From assembly GCA_020633435.1 (NCBI GenBank), contig JACKDP010000004.1, forward strand, positions 558,001-622,000: 64,000 nucleotides of DNA, in the 5' to 3' direction. The notes under the pieces are model-generated. The model was not told the DNA's origin. It did no database searches and saw only the letters and a program-made list of their open reading frames with translations. The first letter of the stretch is position 1. Every line of letters starts with the position of its first letter. A program made the position numbers and the translations under genes. The stretch comes from Myxococcales bacterium. Lineage in GTDB: Bacteria > Myxococcota_A > Bradymonadia > UBA7976 > UBA1532. Of this stretch, positions 15,543-24,168 are shown piece after piece.

Positions 15543-16403
15543 ATGGCTGTTCGGAAGAGGGAACTGGTCTGCCTGCTGCTGGTGAGCGCCGCCGCGAACA
15601 CGGCGCAGGCCGAGCTGAAGTGGGGCGCCTTCAAGGACAACGGCTGCGCCAGCGTGGAGCACGCCCCCGGCCTGCGGGCGATGTCGGCCATCCTGTGGGG
15701 CGTCCCCGGCGGGGCCTCCTGGGAGGATCACTGCGCCCGGACAGGTGCCAGCTTCGGCGACACCACCTTCAAGCACCCGGCCGTCTGCGTGAACACGGCC
15801 GCCAAGCTGATCGAGGGGCTCACGTCGCGCAACATGGCCATGGACGTCCTCGAGCCCATCCTGCGGTCCACCATCGACACGCCGCTCGCCGCCGTCATCG
15901 CGCAGGGGCGCATGACGCCGTGGCCGGGGTCGTCGCTGCCGGGCGCCGTGCCCGCCGGCGACGCCACCTGGAAGGCGCGCCTCGCGGCCGCGGTGGAGAA
16001 GAAGCCCACCCGGCAGGTCAAGGTGCTCGGCGGCGGCCTCAACATCTGGGGGGTCTTCCTGGTGCCCGACGAGGCCTGCCTGGAGAAGGGCTACCAGCGC
16101 ATGGCCAGGCCGGCCAACTGGCGGGCCGCCTCGGGCGCCTGCTCGCTGCAGCACCGCAAGCTCTGCACCCGCGCCCAGCTCTGCGCCGACGGCAAGCCGG
16201 TGGCGGGCTCGCCCGCCGGTGACGTCTGGGCCGCGGTCGGTGACCACGAGAACGCCTGGATCGCCATCGGCACCGCCCCCGCGGGGCGTCTCTGCAAGTC
16301 CCATGAGGAGGTGGCCGGGACCGGCCCCGCGTGGGGCATCCCGGAGGCCGATGGCCCCGAGACCGTGACCGGCCAGCAGACCGCGTTTCGCTGCTGCCCC
16401 TAG
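15543..16403 (+). CDS. secreted Cys-containing protein, paralogue 1
   Basis: A 286-aa protein starting at ATG 15543, chosen because a signal peptide follows directly (MAVRKRELVCLLLVSAAANTAQA). The mature protein opens with ELKWGAFKDNGC and contains SAILWGVPGGASWEDHCA, FKHPAVCVN, GGLNIWGVF, KLCTRAQLC and a QTAFRCCP C-terminus. It is clearly homologous to the next gene throughout. Even numbers of conserved Cys suggest disulfides outside the cytoplasm. The KLCT/AQxC block is reminiscent of the Cys-rich SUMF1/lectin folds common in myxobacteria, but this is uncertain. Function unknown. It lies 17 bases ahead of its paralogue, so probably co-transcribed. Confidence 0.82.
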   Translation: MAVRKRELVCLLLVSAAANTAQAELKWGAFKDNGCASVEHAPGLRAMSAILWGVPGGASWEDHCARTGASFGDTTFKHPAVCVNTAAKLIEGLTSRNMAMDVLEPILRSTIDTPLAAVIAQGRMTPWPGSSLPGAVPAGDATWKARLAAAVEKKPTRQVKVLGGGLNIWGVFLVPDEACLEKGYQRMARPANWRAASGACSLQHRKLCTRAQLCADGKPVAGSPAGDVWAAVGDHENAWIAIGTAPAGRLCKSHEEVAGTGPAWGIPEADGPETVTGQQTAFRCCP

Positions 16404-16420
16404 CATCCGAGGAGAATGAC

Positions 16421-17380
16421 ATGTCGCTGCGCGTGCGCTCGACCATCGCCGCCCTGCTGCTGATCGCCGCCCCCCACGCCTGGGCGGGCCAGAAGTGGGG
16501 AGATTTCAAGGACAATGGCTGCGTGAACCCGGAGTACGCCCCCGGGATGCGCTCCTACTCCGCCATCCTGTGGGGCATCCCCAACGGCTACTCCTGGGAG
16601 CAGGCCTGCGCCACGATGCCCGGGACGGTGGGCGGGCATGGCTTCAAGCACCCGGCCGTCTGCGTCAACGTCGAGTCCCTCAACCTGTACGGCGTCAGCG
16701 CCGGCATCATCGCCGCGTGGGTCGCCCTCGGGGCGGTCTCCGTCGCCCTGCTCGCCGCCGGCGACGGGAGCGTGCTGGAGGAGTTCATCAGCGCCAGCCC
16801 CGACACGGTGGAGGGCGTCGTGGGCCTGATCGAGGCGGCCAACCAGGAGGAGGCCCGCGTCGGGCTGTTGACGGCCCAGCGGGCCATCATCCGGCCGTGG
16901 CCCCTGCCCGCCGGCGGGCCGCCCCTGTTCGGGGCGGCGCCGCCCGGGACGGACTGGAAGAAGGCCGTCAACGCCGCCCTCGCTGCCCGCCCGGTCAAGC
17001 AGATCCGCAAGGGCAACGGTGGCCTGAACATGTGGGGCGTGTTCTTCGCCGCCGACGACCGCTGCCTGCCGCCGGCCTACCACCGCAAGGCGAACTTCAA
17101 CTGGGCGGCCTCCGCGAAGTACTGCAGCGACCGCGGCATGAAGCTGTGCACGCAGGCGCAGATCTGCCGCGGCGGCGCCCCGGTGATGGGCACCCCCGCG
17201 GCGGACGTGTGGCTGGCCGCGGGCGACGCGCCGAACCGCTGGGTGGCCATCGGCACGAAGTTCCCCGACCGCGTCTGCAAGACCCACGAGCAGGTCGCCG
17301 GCAAGGCGCCCGACTGGGGCCTGGACCGGGGCCCGCAGCCCTTCACCCAGGAGCAGACCGCGTTTCGCTGCTGTCCGTGA
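16421..17380 (+). CDS. secreted Cys-containing protein, paralogue 2
   Basis: A 319-aa protein with a signal peptide (MSLRVRSTIAALLLIAAPHAWA) after a GAGGAGAATGAC ribosome binding site. It shares with paralogue 1 the blocks KWGxFKDNGC, SAILWGIPNGYSWE, FKHPAVCVN, GGLNMWGVF, KLCTQAQIC, DVW, AIGT and QTAFRCCP. The middle (residues 85-140) differs: paralogue 2 carries a hydrophobic insertion (AGIIAAWVALGAVSVALLAA) that could be a TM helix or a buried helix. The pair arose by tandem duplication, and the divergent middle may be where specificity lies. No known family is recognised. Confidence 0.82.
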   Translation: MSLRVRSTIAALLLIAAPHAWAGQKWGDFKDNGCVNPEYAPGMRSYSAILWGIPNGYSWEQACATMPGTVGGHGFKHPAVCVNVESLNLYGVSAGIIAAWVALGAVSVALLAAGDGSVLEEFISASPDTVEGVVGLIEAANQEEARVGLLTAQRAIIRPWPLPAGGPPLFGAAPPGTDWKKAVNAALAARPVKQIRKGNGGLNMWGVFFAADDRCLPPAYHRKANFNWAASAKYCSDRGMKLCTQAQICRGGAPVMGTPAADVWLAAGDAPNRWVAIGTKFPDRVCKTHEQVAGKAPDWGLDRGPQPFTQEQTAFRCCP

Positions 17381-17428
17381 CGACCGGGGGCCTTGCCCCT
17401 CGGGCCCGATCCGGCGGACGCTCCCCTC

Positions 17429-18652
17429 ATGTCGACGCCCTCCGTCTCCATCGGCCGGCTCGTGGGCCTGGCCCTGCTGGCGTTCCTGATCCTGGCCAGC
17501 TACGAGGCCACCCGGCCGCCGGTGGAGTCGCTCTTCCTGGCCGAGCACGGGCGCGACGCGCTGCCACAGGTCTGGCTGCTGGTGGCGGTGGGGGCGGCGG
17601 CGTCGGTGGCCGTCTACAACAGCTTCGCCGCGCGCATCGCCCTGCTGCCGCTGCTGGCGGGCTGCACGGTGCTGTCGGCGGTGCTGCTGCTGGGCCTGCT
17701 CTGGGCCAGCGAGACGAAGCTGCCGGGGCACGCCTACCTGTTCTATCTGTGGAAGGATCTCTACATCGTCGTCCTGCTGGAGACGTTCTGGGCGTACGCC
17801 AACGCTACGACGCCGCTGAAGCAGGCGCGCTGGCTGTACGGCGGGCTGCTGGCGGCCGGGACGCTGGGCTCGCTCACCGGGGGCACCCTGGCGGGGAAGG
17901 TGGCCGCCGCGTCGGGCCTGCAGGCGACGCTCTGGCTGGCGCTGCCGCTGCTGGGCGGGGTGGCGCTGGTGGCCATGACGCTGCACCGCCTGTGGCCGGC
18001 GGATGGCGGACGGCCCGACGCGGCGACGGTGAAGAACGCCCGGCTCTCCGAGGGGCTGCGGGTGCTGCGGCAGAGCGACTACCTGACGCTCATGCTGCTG
18101 CTCATCCTGGCGGTGCAGCTCGTCACGACGCTGGTGGACTACGCCTACAACGGGGTGGTGGCCCAGGCCTACCCGGACGCCGCCGAGCGGACGGTGGTGA
18201 TCAGCGATGTGTACCGGGTGGTGAACGTGGCGGCCCTGGCGCTGCAGCTCGGGGCGGTCGTGGTGCTCAGCCTGGGCCTGGGGCGCGTGTTCGTGGGGAT
18301 GCCGGTGCTGGTGGGGGCGACGGTGCTGGCGCTGGCCATCCACCCGGTGTTCCTGGCGGCGGCGGCGGCGAAGATCGTGGGCAAGTGCGTGGACTACTCG
18401 CTCTTCCGCGCCTGCAAGGAAATGCTTTACATTCCGCTAACCTACGCGGAGAAGACCCAGGGCAAGGCCCTGGTGGACATCCTCACCTACCGCATCTCGA
18501 AGGGGGGCGCGGCGCTGGCGCTGCAGGGGCTGGTGCTGCTGGGCGTGGCCCACTGGAGCGGGGCCCTGGCGGTGGCGCTGGTGGGGGTGTGGGTGGCGCT
18601 GGCGGTGCTCATCGTGCGGCGCCACCGGGAGCGGACGGCGCGGGAGGCGTGA
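17429..18652 (+). CDS. Tlc/NTT-family (ATP/ADP translocase-like) MFS transporter
   Basis: A 407-aa membrane protein with about 10-12 TM helices. The diagnostic segment near residues 325-365 (CKEMLYIPLTYAEKTQGKALVDILTYRISKGGAA) matches the conserved region of Tlc nucleotide transporters and their MFS relatives. Tlc proteins of obligate intracellular bacteria exchange ATP for ADP; free-living bacteria carry shorter relatives of unknown substrate, and this protein is of that shorter kind. The start is placed at ATG 17429, which leaves a natural N-terminus before the first TM helix (GLALLAFLILASYEA). It follows the secreted pair by 48 bases. Confidence 0.75.
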   Translation: MSTPSVSIGRLVGLALLAFLILASYEATRPPVESLFLAEHGRDALPQVWLLVAVGAAASVAVYNSFAARIALLPLLAGCTVLSAVLLLGLLWASETKLPGHAYLFYLWKDLYIVVLLETFWAYANATTPLKQARWLYGGLLAAGTLGSLTGGTLAGKVAAASGLQATLWLALPLLGGVALVAMTLHRLWPADGGRPDAATVKNARLSEGLRVLRQSDYLTLMLLLILAVQLVTTLVDYAYNGVVAQAYPDAAERTVVISDVYRVVNVAALALQLGAVVVLSLGLGRVFVGMPVLVGATVLALAIHPVFLAAAAAKIVGKCVDYSLFRACKEMLYIPLTYAEKTQGKALVDILTYRISKGGAALALQGLVLLGVAHWSGALAVALVGVWVALAVLIVRRHRERTAREA

Positions 18653-18656
18653 GGCC

Positions 18657-19382
18657 TCAGCGGCCGGCGCGGGTGCGGCGCTTCTTCTCGCGGCCCTGGG
18701 GCACGCCCTTGCGGTAGCGGGCGCGCTGGCCGGGGCCGGAGTCGTCGATCCAGTAGGCCGACTTCTCGCGCACGTCCAGGTGGACGAACTTCGACGTCGG
18801 GTACCAGCCCAGGCCCACGTCGTCGAAGCGCTTGAGGGCCTCCCAGATCTCCTTCGGATCCACCCCCGGCACCCGGAAGTCGACGGCCCGCGCGTGGGCG
18901 TGCCGGCTGGTGCTGCGCTCCTTGGAGCGGTAGCCCGACAGCACGTGGATGGGCGAGTCGTACTGCTGGCCGACCAGGTACAGGTACCAGATGAGCCGCT
19001 CGGGGACGCGCTTGTCGACGCCGCCGTGCTTCTCGTCGGCCAGGAAGTCGGTGATGAGCTTGCGGGCCCGCTTGCTGATCCACATGCGCTGGGGATCGGT
19101 GGGGTCGACCTCGATCACGACGACGTTGTCGATGCGCTTGCGGCCGCGGACCAGGCTGATGCGGTACGGCTTGATCTTGCGGTCGCTGGCCTTGGGGCGC
19201 GGGGGCTCGGCGGCCGGCGGCTCGGCCTCGGCCTTCGACGGCGTGACCTCGTCGCTGCGCTCGCTCTCCGAGAGGCGCGTGCGGCTGCCGAGGGTGGTGC
19301 CGGCCGAGCCCGGGTCGGGCAGGGCGAGCTGCCCCGGGGCGGCACAGGCGGAGAGGAGGAGCGTGGCGAGGAGGAGGCGCAT
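18657..19382 (-). CDS. lipoprotein with peptidase M15-type (YcbK-like) domain
   Basis: A 241-aa protein with a lipoprotein signal (MRLLLATLLLSAC, Cys13 lipid site), a charged/Pro-rich linker to about residue 70 and a C-terminal M15-type metallopeptidase domain. Metal-site motifs are visible: SGYRSKERSTSRHAHARAVD (first His and Asp) and SKFVHLDV (last His). The Ser-rich HAHARAVDFR block is typical of the YcbK/DUF882 group, which trims peptidoglycan cross-links. It is therefore a likely periplasmic cell-wall enzyme. It is convergent with the transporter gene, only 4 bases apart. Confidence 0.82.
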   Translation of the reverse strand: MRLLLATLLLSACAAPGQLALPDPGSAGTTLGSRTRLSESERSDEVTPSKAEAEPPAAEPPRPKASDRKIKPYRISLVRGRKRIDNVVVIEVDPTDPQRMWISKRARKLITDFLADEKHGGVDKRVPERLIWYLYLVGQQYDSPIHVLSGYRSKERSTSRHAHARAVDFRVPGVDPKEIWEALKRFDDVGLGWYPTSKFVHLDVREKSAYWIDDSGPGQRARYRKGVPQGREKKRRTRAGR

Positions 19383-19518
19383 GGTGCTCTGAGGGTCAGG
19401 GTACGTGGATGTGGGCATACCCCGAGATCCGGGAACGCGCAAATTTCTGTGACCTCCTCCGCGGCGAGCGAGTTGATTGGGGTATCGTCTCGGGGGACTC
19501 CGGGCAGGGAGCAACGGC

Positions 19519-20058
19519 ATGCGCACCATCCTCGTCACCGGCTTCGGCCCGTTCCCGGGCGTCGCCCACAACATCTCGGCCGTGGTGGCCCGAGCGGTGG
19601 ACGGGGCGGTGCTCGGGGGGCTCAAGTGCCGGGGGGCGGTGCTCGACACGAGCTGGGCGCGGGCCTGGCCGCAGCTCGAGGCGGCGGTGGGCGACGCGGC
19701 GCCGCTCGGGCTCATCTTGCTGGGGGTGGCCCCCCGGCCGCAGGTGGAGGTGGAGCGGGTGGCCCGCAACCGCCGCCAGCCGCGGCCCGACTGCGACGGG
19801 GCGCTGCCGGCCGGGGCGCTCGTCGCCGACGAGGGGCCCGCGGAGCTGTGGACGACGCTGCCCATCGGCGCCGGGCAGGCCACCTCGGAGGACGCCGGAG
19901 GCTACCTGTGCAACGAGGTCTTCTACGCTGCTCTGCACCGCCTGCCCACGGTGCCCTTCCGCGGCTTCGTGCACCTGCCGGGGGACGCCCTCTGGGCGGG
20001 CCTGCGCACGGTGGGCGGGCTCGTCCGCCGCATCGGGGTGGCGGCCGCGGCGGCCTGA
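19519..20058 (+). CDS. pcp: pyroglutamyl-peptidase I (peptidase C15)
   Basis: A 179-aa cysteine peptidase removing N-terminal pyroglutamate from peptides; cytosolic. Family motifs are present: GFGPFPG at residues 8-14, the catalytic Glu in QVEVERVARN, the catalytic Cys in GGYLCNEVFYAALH and the catalytic His in GFVHLPGD. Length is slightly under the usual 200-215, with a short C-terminus. The ATG at 19519 has GGGAGCAAC in front, and the protein starts exactly at the conserved first strand MRTILVTGFGPF. Its last codons overlap the start of the following lipoprotein gene. Confidence 0.88.
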   Translation: MRTILVTGFGPFPGVAHNISAVVARAVDGAVLGGLKCRGAVLDTSWARAWPQLEAAVGDAAPLGLILLGVAPRPQVEVERVARNRRQPRPDCDGALPAGALVADEGPAELWTTLPIGAGQATSEDAGGYLCNEVFYAALHRLPTVPFRGFVHLPGDALWAGLRTVGGLVRRIGVAAAAA

Positions 20059-22289
20059 CGGCGCTCCTCGTCGTGCTGGCCCTGGCCGGCTGCGACGGCG
20101 ACCACGATCCCAGCCACACCTGCGCCGACGCCGCGGCCGCGTGCCTGGATCCGGGCGTGCAGCCGGCCGACGCGAGCGCGCCGCTGGTGGCGCCGCCCGC
20201 GCCCCCGGCGGCCCCCTACCCCGCCCTGGGCGCGACGGCGGTGGCCCCGCGGCCCCGGGCCGAGACGCTGGCGTGCCGGGTGCCGCCGCCCGTGGCCGCG
20301 GCGGGCTACACCCCCGTCCGGCGCTTCGAGGCGCTGCGCTTCGACCAGCCCGTCTGGATCGGCCACGCGGGCGACGAGCGCCTGTACGTCCTGGAAAAGT
20401 GCCGTGGGATCAAGACGTTCCGGCCCGACGACGCCGCCGCGACGACGTTCCTGGCCCTGCAGCCGGCCTGCGCCAGCGAGCAGGGGGTGCTGGGGCTGGC
20501 CTTCCACCCGCGCCACGCCGAGAACGGGCTCTTCTACGTCTACTGGTCGCTGGAGGGACCGCGGCGGTCCCGGGTGAGCGAGTTCCGGCGCGACCCGGCG
20601 GACCCGACGCGGGCCCTGCCCGAGAGCGAGCGGGTGGTGCTGGAGGTCGAGCAGCCCTATGGCAACCACGACGGCGGCGACCTGCACTTCGGGCCCGACG
20701 GCTACCTGTACATCGCCCTCGGGGATGGCGGCAGCGGCGGCGATCCCCAGGACCATGGCCAGCGCCCGTCGACGCTCCTGGGCAGCATCCTGCGCGTCGA
20801 CGTGGACGCCCGCTCGCCCGGGCTGGCCTACGGCATCCCCGCCGACAACCCGTTCGCCGGCTGCACCCGCACCTGCGGCGACGGCGCCCCGGCCCGGCCG
20901 GAGGTCTGGGCCTACGGCCTGCGCAACCCGTGGCGCATGCGGTTCGACCCGGTGACGGGCGCGCTCTGGGTGGGGGACGTGGGGCAGGACCGCTACGAAG
21001 AGATCGACCGCGTCGAGAAGGGCGGCAACTACGGCTGGCGCCTGCGGGAGGGCTTCGCGTGCTTCCGGGGCGAGACCTGCCGCGACGAGGGGCTGGTGGA
21101 CCCGGTCTTCGCGTACGGCCGCGACGTGGGGGCGTCCATCACGGGCGGGCTGGTGTACCGGGGCCCGGACCTGCCGGGGCTGCAGGGGGCCTACCTGTTC
21201 GCCGACTTCGAGTCGGGGCGGGTGATGGCGCTGCGGGAGCGGCCCGAGGGGGCCAGCGCCGAGCTGCTGGCCGAGGTGCGGCGGGTGACGAGCTTCGGCG
21301 AGGACGCGGCCGGGCGGCTGCTGCTGGTGACGTACGGCGGCGAGGTGTGGACGCTGGCGCCGCGCGGGGGCGAAGCCGGGCCGCCGCCGCCCGAAAAGCT
21401 GAGCGAGACCGGGTGCTTCGACGACGTGGCCAGCCTCGCGCCCGCGGCGGGGGTGCTGCCGTACGGCGTGAACGTGCCGTTCTGGAGCGATGGCGCGGCC
21501 AAGCAGCGGTTCGTGGCGGTGCCCCCCGGCGAGGTGCTGGGCTTCGCGGCGGACGAGACGTGGGCGGTGCCCACGGGCGGCGTGCTGCTCAAGACGTTCG
21601 CGTTTGCGGGCGAGGACGGGCAGCCCCGGCCCTTCGAGGCGCGGATCATCGCGCGGCACGCGGCGGGCTTCACGACGCTGAGCTACCGGTTCGACGCCGA
21701 CGGGCGCGACGCGACGCTGGTGCCGGCCGAGGGGGCGGACGCGGTGGTGCCGACGCCGGAGGGTCCCCTGCCCTGGCGGTTCCCGGCGCGGGGGGCGTGC
21801 GCGCGCTGCCACACCGACGCCGCCGGCTTCGTGCTGGGGCTGGAGACGCGGCAGCTCAACGGGGCGCTGGGCGACGAGAACCAGGTCGCGGCGCTGGCGG
21901 CCGCGGGCGTCCTGGCGGGGGCGCCGGCGCCGGCGGGCCTGCCGCGCCACGCCCCGGTGGGCCCGACGACGCCGGGGGTGCAGGCCTGGCTGGCCGTGAA
22001 CTGCGCGGGCTGCCACCGCCCCGGGGGCGTCGCCAACGTGGGGCTCGATCTGCGGGCGACGGCGGATCTGGGCGCGCTGTGCGACGTGACGCCGACGGCC
22101 TCGGATCTGGGGCTGCCGGGGGCGCGCCTGGTGGCGCCGGGGGATCCGGGCCGCAGCGTGCTGCTGCAGCGCGTCCTGCGGCGGGACGTAGACGGGCAGA
22201 TGCCGCCGCTGGCGACGCACCGGGTGGACGCGGCCGGGGCGGCGGCGCTGGCGGCGTGGATCAGCGCGGGCGCGGCGTGCGGCCCGTGA
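20055..22289 (+). CDS. lipoprotein: PQQ-type aldose dehydrogenase fused to cytochrome-like domain
   Basis: About 744 aa. The lipobox LALAGC is very near the N-terminus. The frame has no ATG or GTG close by, so a CTG at 20055 overlapping the pcp stop is the best guess. Residues 90-450 are a glucose/sorbosone-dehydrogenase propeller (LGLAFHPRHAENG, YGNHDGGDLHFGPDGYLYIA, WAYGLRNPWRMRFD, EEIDRVEKGGNYGW). The C-terminal part carries two haem-type motifs, CARCH and CAGCH, in a region like those fused to such dehydrogenases. It likely oxidises a sugar on the cell surface and passes electrons to its own haems. Its 3' end overlaps the convergent retron gene by 29 bases. Confidence 0.85.
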   Translation: MTALLVVLALAGCDGDHDPSHTCADAAAACLDPGVQPADASAPLVAPPAPPAAPYPALGATAVAPRPRAETLACRVPPPVAAAGYTPVRRFEALRFDQPVWIGHAGDERLYVLEKCRGIKTFRPDDAAATTFLALQPACASEQGVLGLAFHPRHAENGLFYVYWSLEGPRRSRVSEFRRDPADPTRALPESERVVLEVEQPYGNHDGGDLHFGPDGYLYIALGDGGSGGDPQDHGQRPSTLLGSILRVDVDARSPGLAYGIPADNPFAGCTRTCGDGAPARPEVWAYGLRNPWRMRFDPVTGALWVGDVGQDRYEEIDRVEKGGNYGWRLREGFACFRGETCRDEGLVDPVFAYGRDVGASITGGLVYRGPDLPGLQGAYLFADFESGRVMALRERPEGASAELLAEVRRVTSFGEDAAGRLLLVTYGGEVWTLAPRGGEAGPPPPEKLSETGCFDDVASLAPAAGVLPYGVNVPFWSDGAAKQRFVAVPPGEVLGFAADETWAVPTGGVLLKTFAFAGEDGQPRPFEARIIARHAAGFTTLSYRFDADGRDATLVPAEGADAVVPTPEGPLPWRFPARGACARCHTDAAGFVLGLETRQLNGALGDENQVAALAAAGVLAGAPAPAGLPRHAPVGPTTPGVQAWLAVNCAGCHRPGGVANVGLDLRATADLGALCDVTPTASDLGLPGARLVAPGDPGRSVLLQRVLRRDVDGQMPPLATHRVDAAGAAALAAWISAGAACGP

Positions 22290-23202
22290 GGGCGTCCAGC
22301 TCGGCCAGCATGGGGCGGCCCTTGCCGGGATCGACCATGGCCAGGTAGGCCAGCTTCCCGCGCAGCCAGGCCTCGAAGTTCGTTCGGTTCTCGCGGTTCT
22401 GCGCGGCCAGGCCGTCGCGCCGCGCCTGGTGCAGGATGGCCCGCAGGCGCCGGACCTCGGCGCGGGGGACGGCCGGGTGCTCGTTGACGACGATGCCCGT
22501 CACCGTCTGCCGGCTGCCGCGGTGCTGGACGCGCCCCTTGCGGGCGTTCAGGGCGAAGCCCTCGTCCTGCAGGATGTGGCGGGCCGAGGCCTGCAGGCGG
22601 CCGATGTCGCCCGTGTGGTCGGCGGCCGCGGAGAACGTCAGGTCGTCGGCGTAGCGGGTGTACGTCCAGCCGTGCTTGCGGGCCATGCCGGCGAGGCGGG
22701 CGTCGAGGCGCAGGGCCACCTGGTTGGACAGGGCCGGGCTGGTGCAGGCCCCCTGGGGCAGCGCGCGCGGGCCGACGGCCACCTCCAGCCGCTCCCCCGC
22801 CAGCGCCACGACCTCGCGGGGGCACTCGGTGCAGAGCAGGGCCAGCAGCGTGGCGACGGCCGGCGAGTAGCCGAGCCGGCGGAAGACGCCGCGGACGCGC
22901 GGGAAGGTGATCGTCGGGAAGAAGTCCTCGACGTCCAGGTTCACCACGACGCCCTGGCCGACGTGGGGCTGGGCGTTGGAGACGGTGGAGCGGCCGGTGA
23001 TGAAGCCATGGGCCGGCTCGCCGGTGGGCAGGCCGGCGAGGATGTGGGCGTGCACCCAGGCCTGGCAGCGCCGCAGCTCGGGCTTGGGCGCGGCGATGCG
23101 GCGCAGGCCGCCGCTGCGCTTGGGCACGGTGAAGCGGTGGTAGTGGGTGGACGGGGCGGCCTCGGTGTGGAAGCAGAGCCAGCGCAGGCGCGGGATGGTC
23201 AC
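22261..23202 (-). CDS. ret: retron reverse transcriptase (Mx162 type), intact catalytic frame
   Basis: The 313-aa frame shown starts at an internal GTG; homology clearly continues upstream in the same frame (VYVGPGVSGQLGDRRCHVE and on) to about 23430. Catalytic and diagnostic blocks are all present: the retron-specific NAxxH motif NAQPH at residues 76-80, LDVEDFF at 89-95, LPQGACTSP at 148-156, YADD at 184-187 and the second retron motif VTG at 234-236. The match to the Myxococcus Mx162 enzyme extends along the whole core. It makes branched RNA-linked msDNA from the msr-msd transcript encoded just upstream. The 5' third of the gene is broken by indels (see 23203-23903). Confidence 0.92.
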   Translation of the reverse strand: MTIPRLRWLCFHTEAAPSTHYHRFTVPKRSGGLRRIAAPKPELRRCQAWVHAHILAGLPTGEPAHGFITGRSTVSNAQPHVGQGVVVNLDVEDFFPTITFPRVRGVFRRLGYSPAVATLLALLCTECPREVVALAGERLEVAVGPRALPQGACTSPALSNQVALRLDARLAGMARKHGWTYTRYADDLTFSAAADHTGDIGRLQASARHILQDEGFALNARKGRVQHRGSRQTVTGIVVNEHPAVPRAEVRRLRAILHQARRDGLAAQNRENRTNFEAWLRGKLAYLAMVDPGKGRPMLAELDALTGRTPRPR

Positions 23203-23903
23203 GCCGAGGGCCGCGGCCAGATCGGCGGGGGTGGCCAGGACGGGCAGCCCCGCCGCCTGCAGGGCCTCGACGTGGCAGCGGCGGTCGCCGAGCTGGCCGC
23301 TGACGCCGGGGCCGACGTAGACGATGTCCTCGGCGCGGCGGCGGGCGACGGCGGCGGCCCGGGCGGCGCGCCGGGCGGCGGCCTCGGCGCGCAGCGCGGC
23401 CTTGCGCTCGGCGCGCTCGACGCGCAGGGCCCGAGGCCGGCGTCGACGTCGCGGGCGGCCTGGATGCGGGCCAGCTTGTGGGCCTCGTGCTTCAAGAGCC
23501 AGGCGTCGCCGACGCGGTGGATGCGCGCCAGGTCGGCCTCGGTGAGCAGCCCGCGCAGGACGAGGCCGCGGTCGATGAGGGCGGTGCGCTCGTCGGAGGT
23601 CGGGGGATGACGTCGACGCGGCCGATCCAGGCGGTGGCCCAGGGGCGGATGCGCAGGGCGCGGCGGCGCAGGGCCGACGCGTTCAACCCCATGATTTCAT
23701 TGAGACGATAGCGCGCGGCCGGGTCGGGGCGCGCGGCCGGCGCCACGCCGCGACGGGGGCAGCGACGGGGCCGGGACAGGCGCGCTGGCGGGCGTGGCGC
23801 GCCGCGGCGCCGCGGGCGCGCTCGTCGTCCCGGTCTGGTCTTCGAGCGCGGGGGCGGCGCGGCCCCCCGTCAGAAAGCGCCAGAGGCGCCGCCAGAAGCT
23901 CAT
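23203..23903 (-). pseudogene. ret: 5' part of the retron RT gene, split by single-base indels
   Basis: Coding runs through several frames. The ATG at 23901-23903 is 3 bases past the a2 arm and opens with MSFWRRLWRFLTGG. A second frame reads GLNASALRRRALRIRPWATA to about 23610. A third reads DERTALIDRGLVLRGLLTEA through LARIQAARDVDAGL to about 23440. The fourth leads into the catalytic frame. The middle joins are each repaired by one base added to a C or G run (near 23601-23606 and 23428-23433). The first join needs one base removed between about 23700 and 23760. The assembled product would be roughly 545 aa, comparable to other Mx162-type enzymes with long N-termini. Sequencing error is more likely than decay. 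Confidence 0.65.
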
Positions 23904-23906
23904 GGC

Positions 23907-24149
23907 CGCTCACCCCGGCGAGGCGATCCACCCCCCCGACAACTCACCCTGGACCGGGGCCGATCACCCAGGCGCCGGGTACCCTGCGCAGTCGGGTGAC
24001 TCTTGAGTCGGCTCAGACCCGACGCGCAGGGTACATCAGGCGCCCAAAGAGCATCGGGCACGGGGATGCATGACGAGCCGGTTGCTGGCGCGGCGGAACA
24101 CCGCACACGGAAAGGCTCGGGACGATGGATCGCCCCTCCGGGGCGAGCG
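23907..24149 (-). ncRNA. retron msr-msd locus (template RNA for msDNA)
   Basis: Bounded by complementary arms of 23 nt: a1 at 24127-24149 and a2 at 23907-23929. They match at 20 of 23 positions as DNA, and two of the three exceptions become G-U pairs in RNA. Between them, msd is marked by a long hairpin with arms 23979-23997 and 24017-24034 (18 pairs, one bulge), an inner GACTC-TT-GAGTC stem at 23998-24009 and an outer GGCGCC pair at 23971-23976 and 24039-24044. The msr part is about 24050-24126. The a2 arm ends 3 bases before the ATG of the RT gene, the classical order msr-msd-ret. The branch G and exact msDNA ends cannot be fixed by eye. Confidence 0.85.
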
Positions 24150-24168
24150 ACCTGAGAAAGACCCATGC

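Noticed and set aside
19400..19510. Possible tRNA or operator upstream of pcp with GGGGTAT/CTCGGGG elements
   Set aside because: No cloverleaf can be drawn, and the inverted elements are imperfect and unevenly spaced.
23683..23931. Separate small gene in the frame overlapping a2 of the retron
   Set aside because: Its start lies inside the a2 arm and its frame is not the one carrying retron RT homology.
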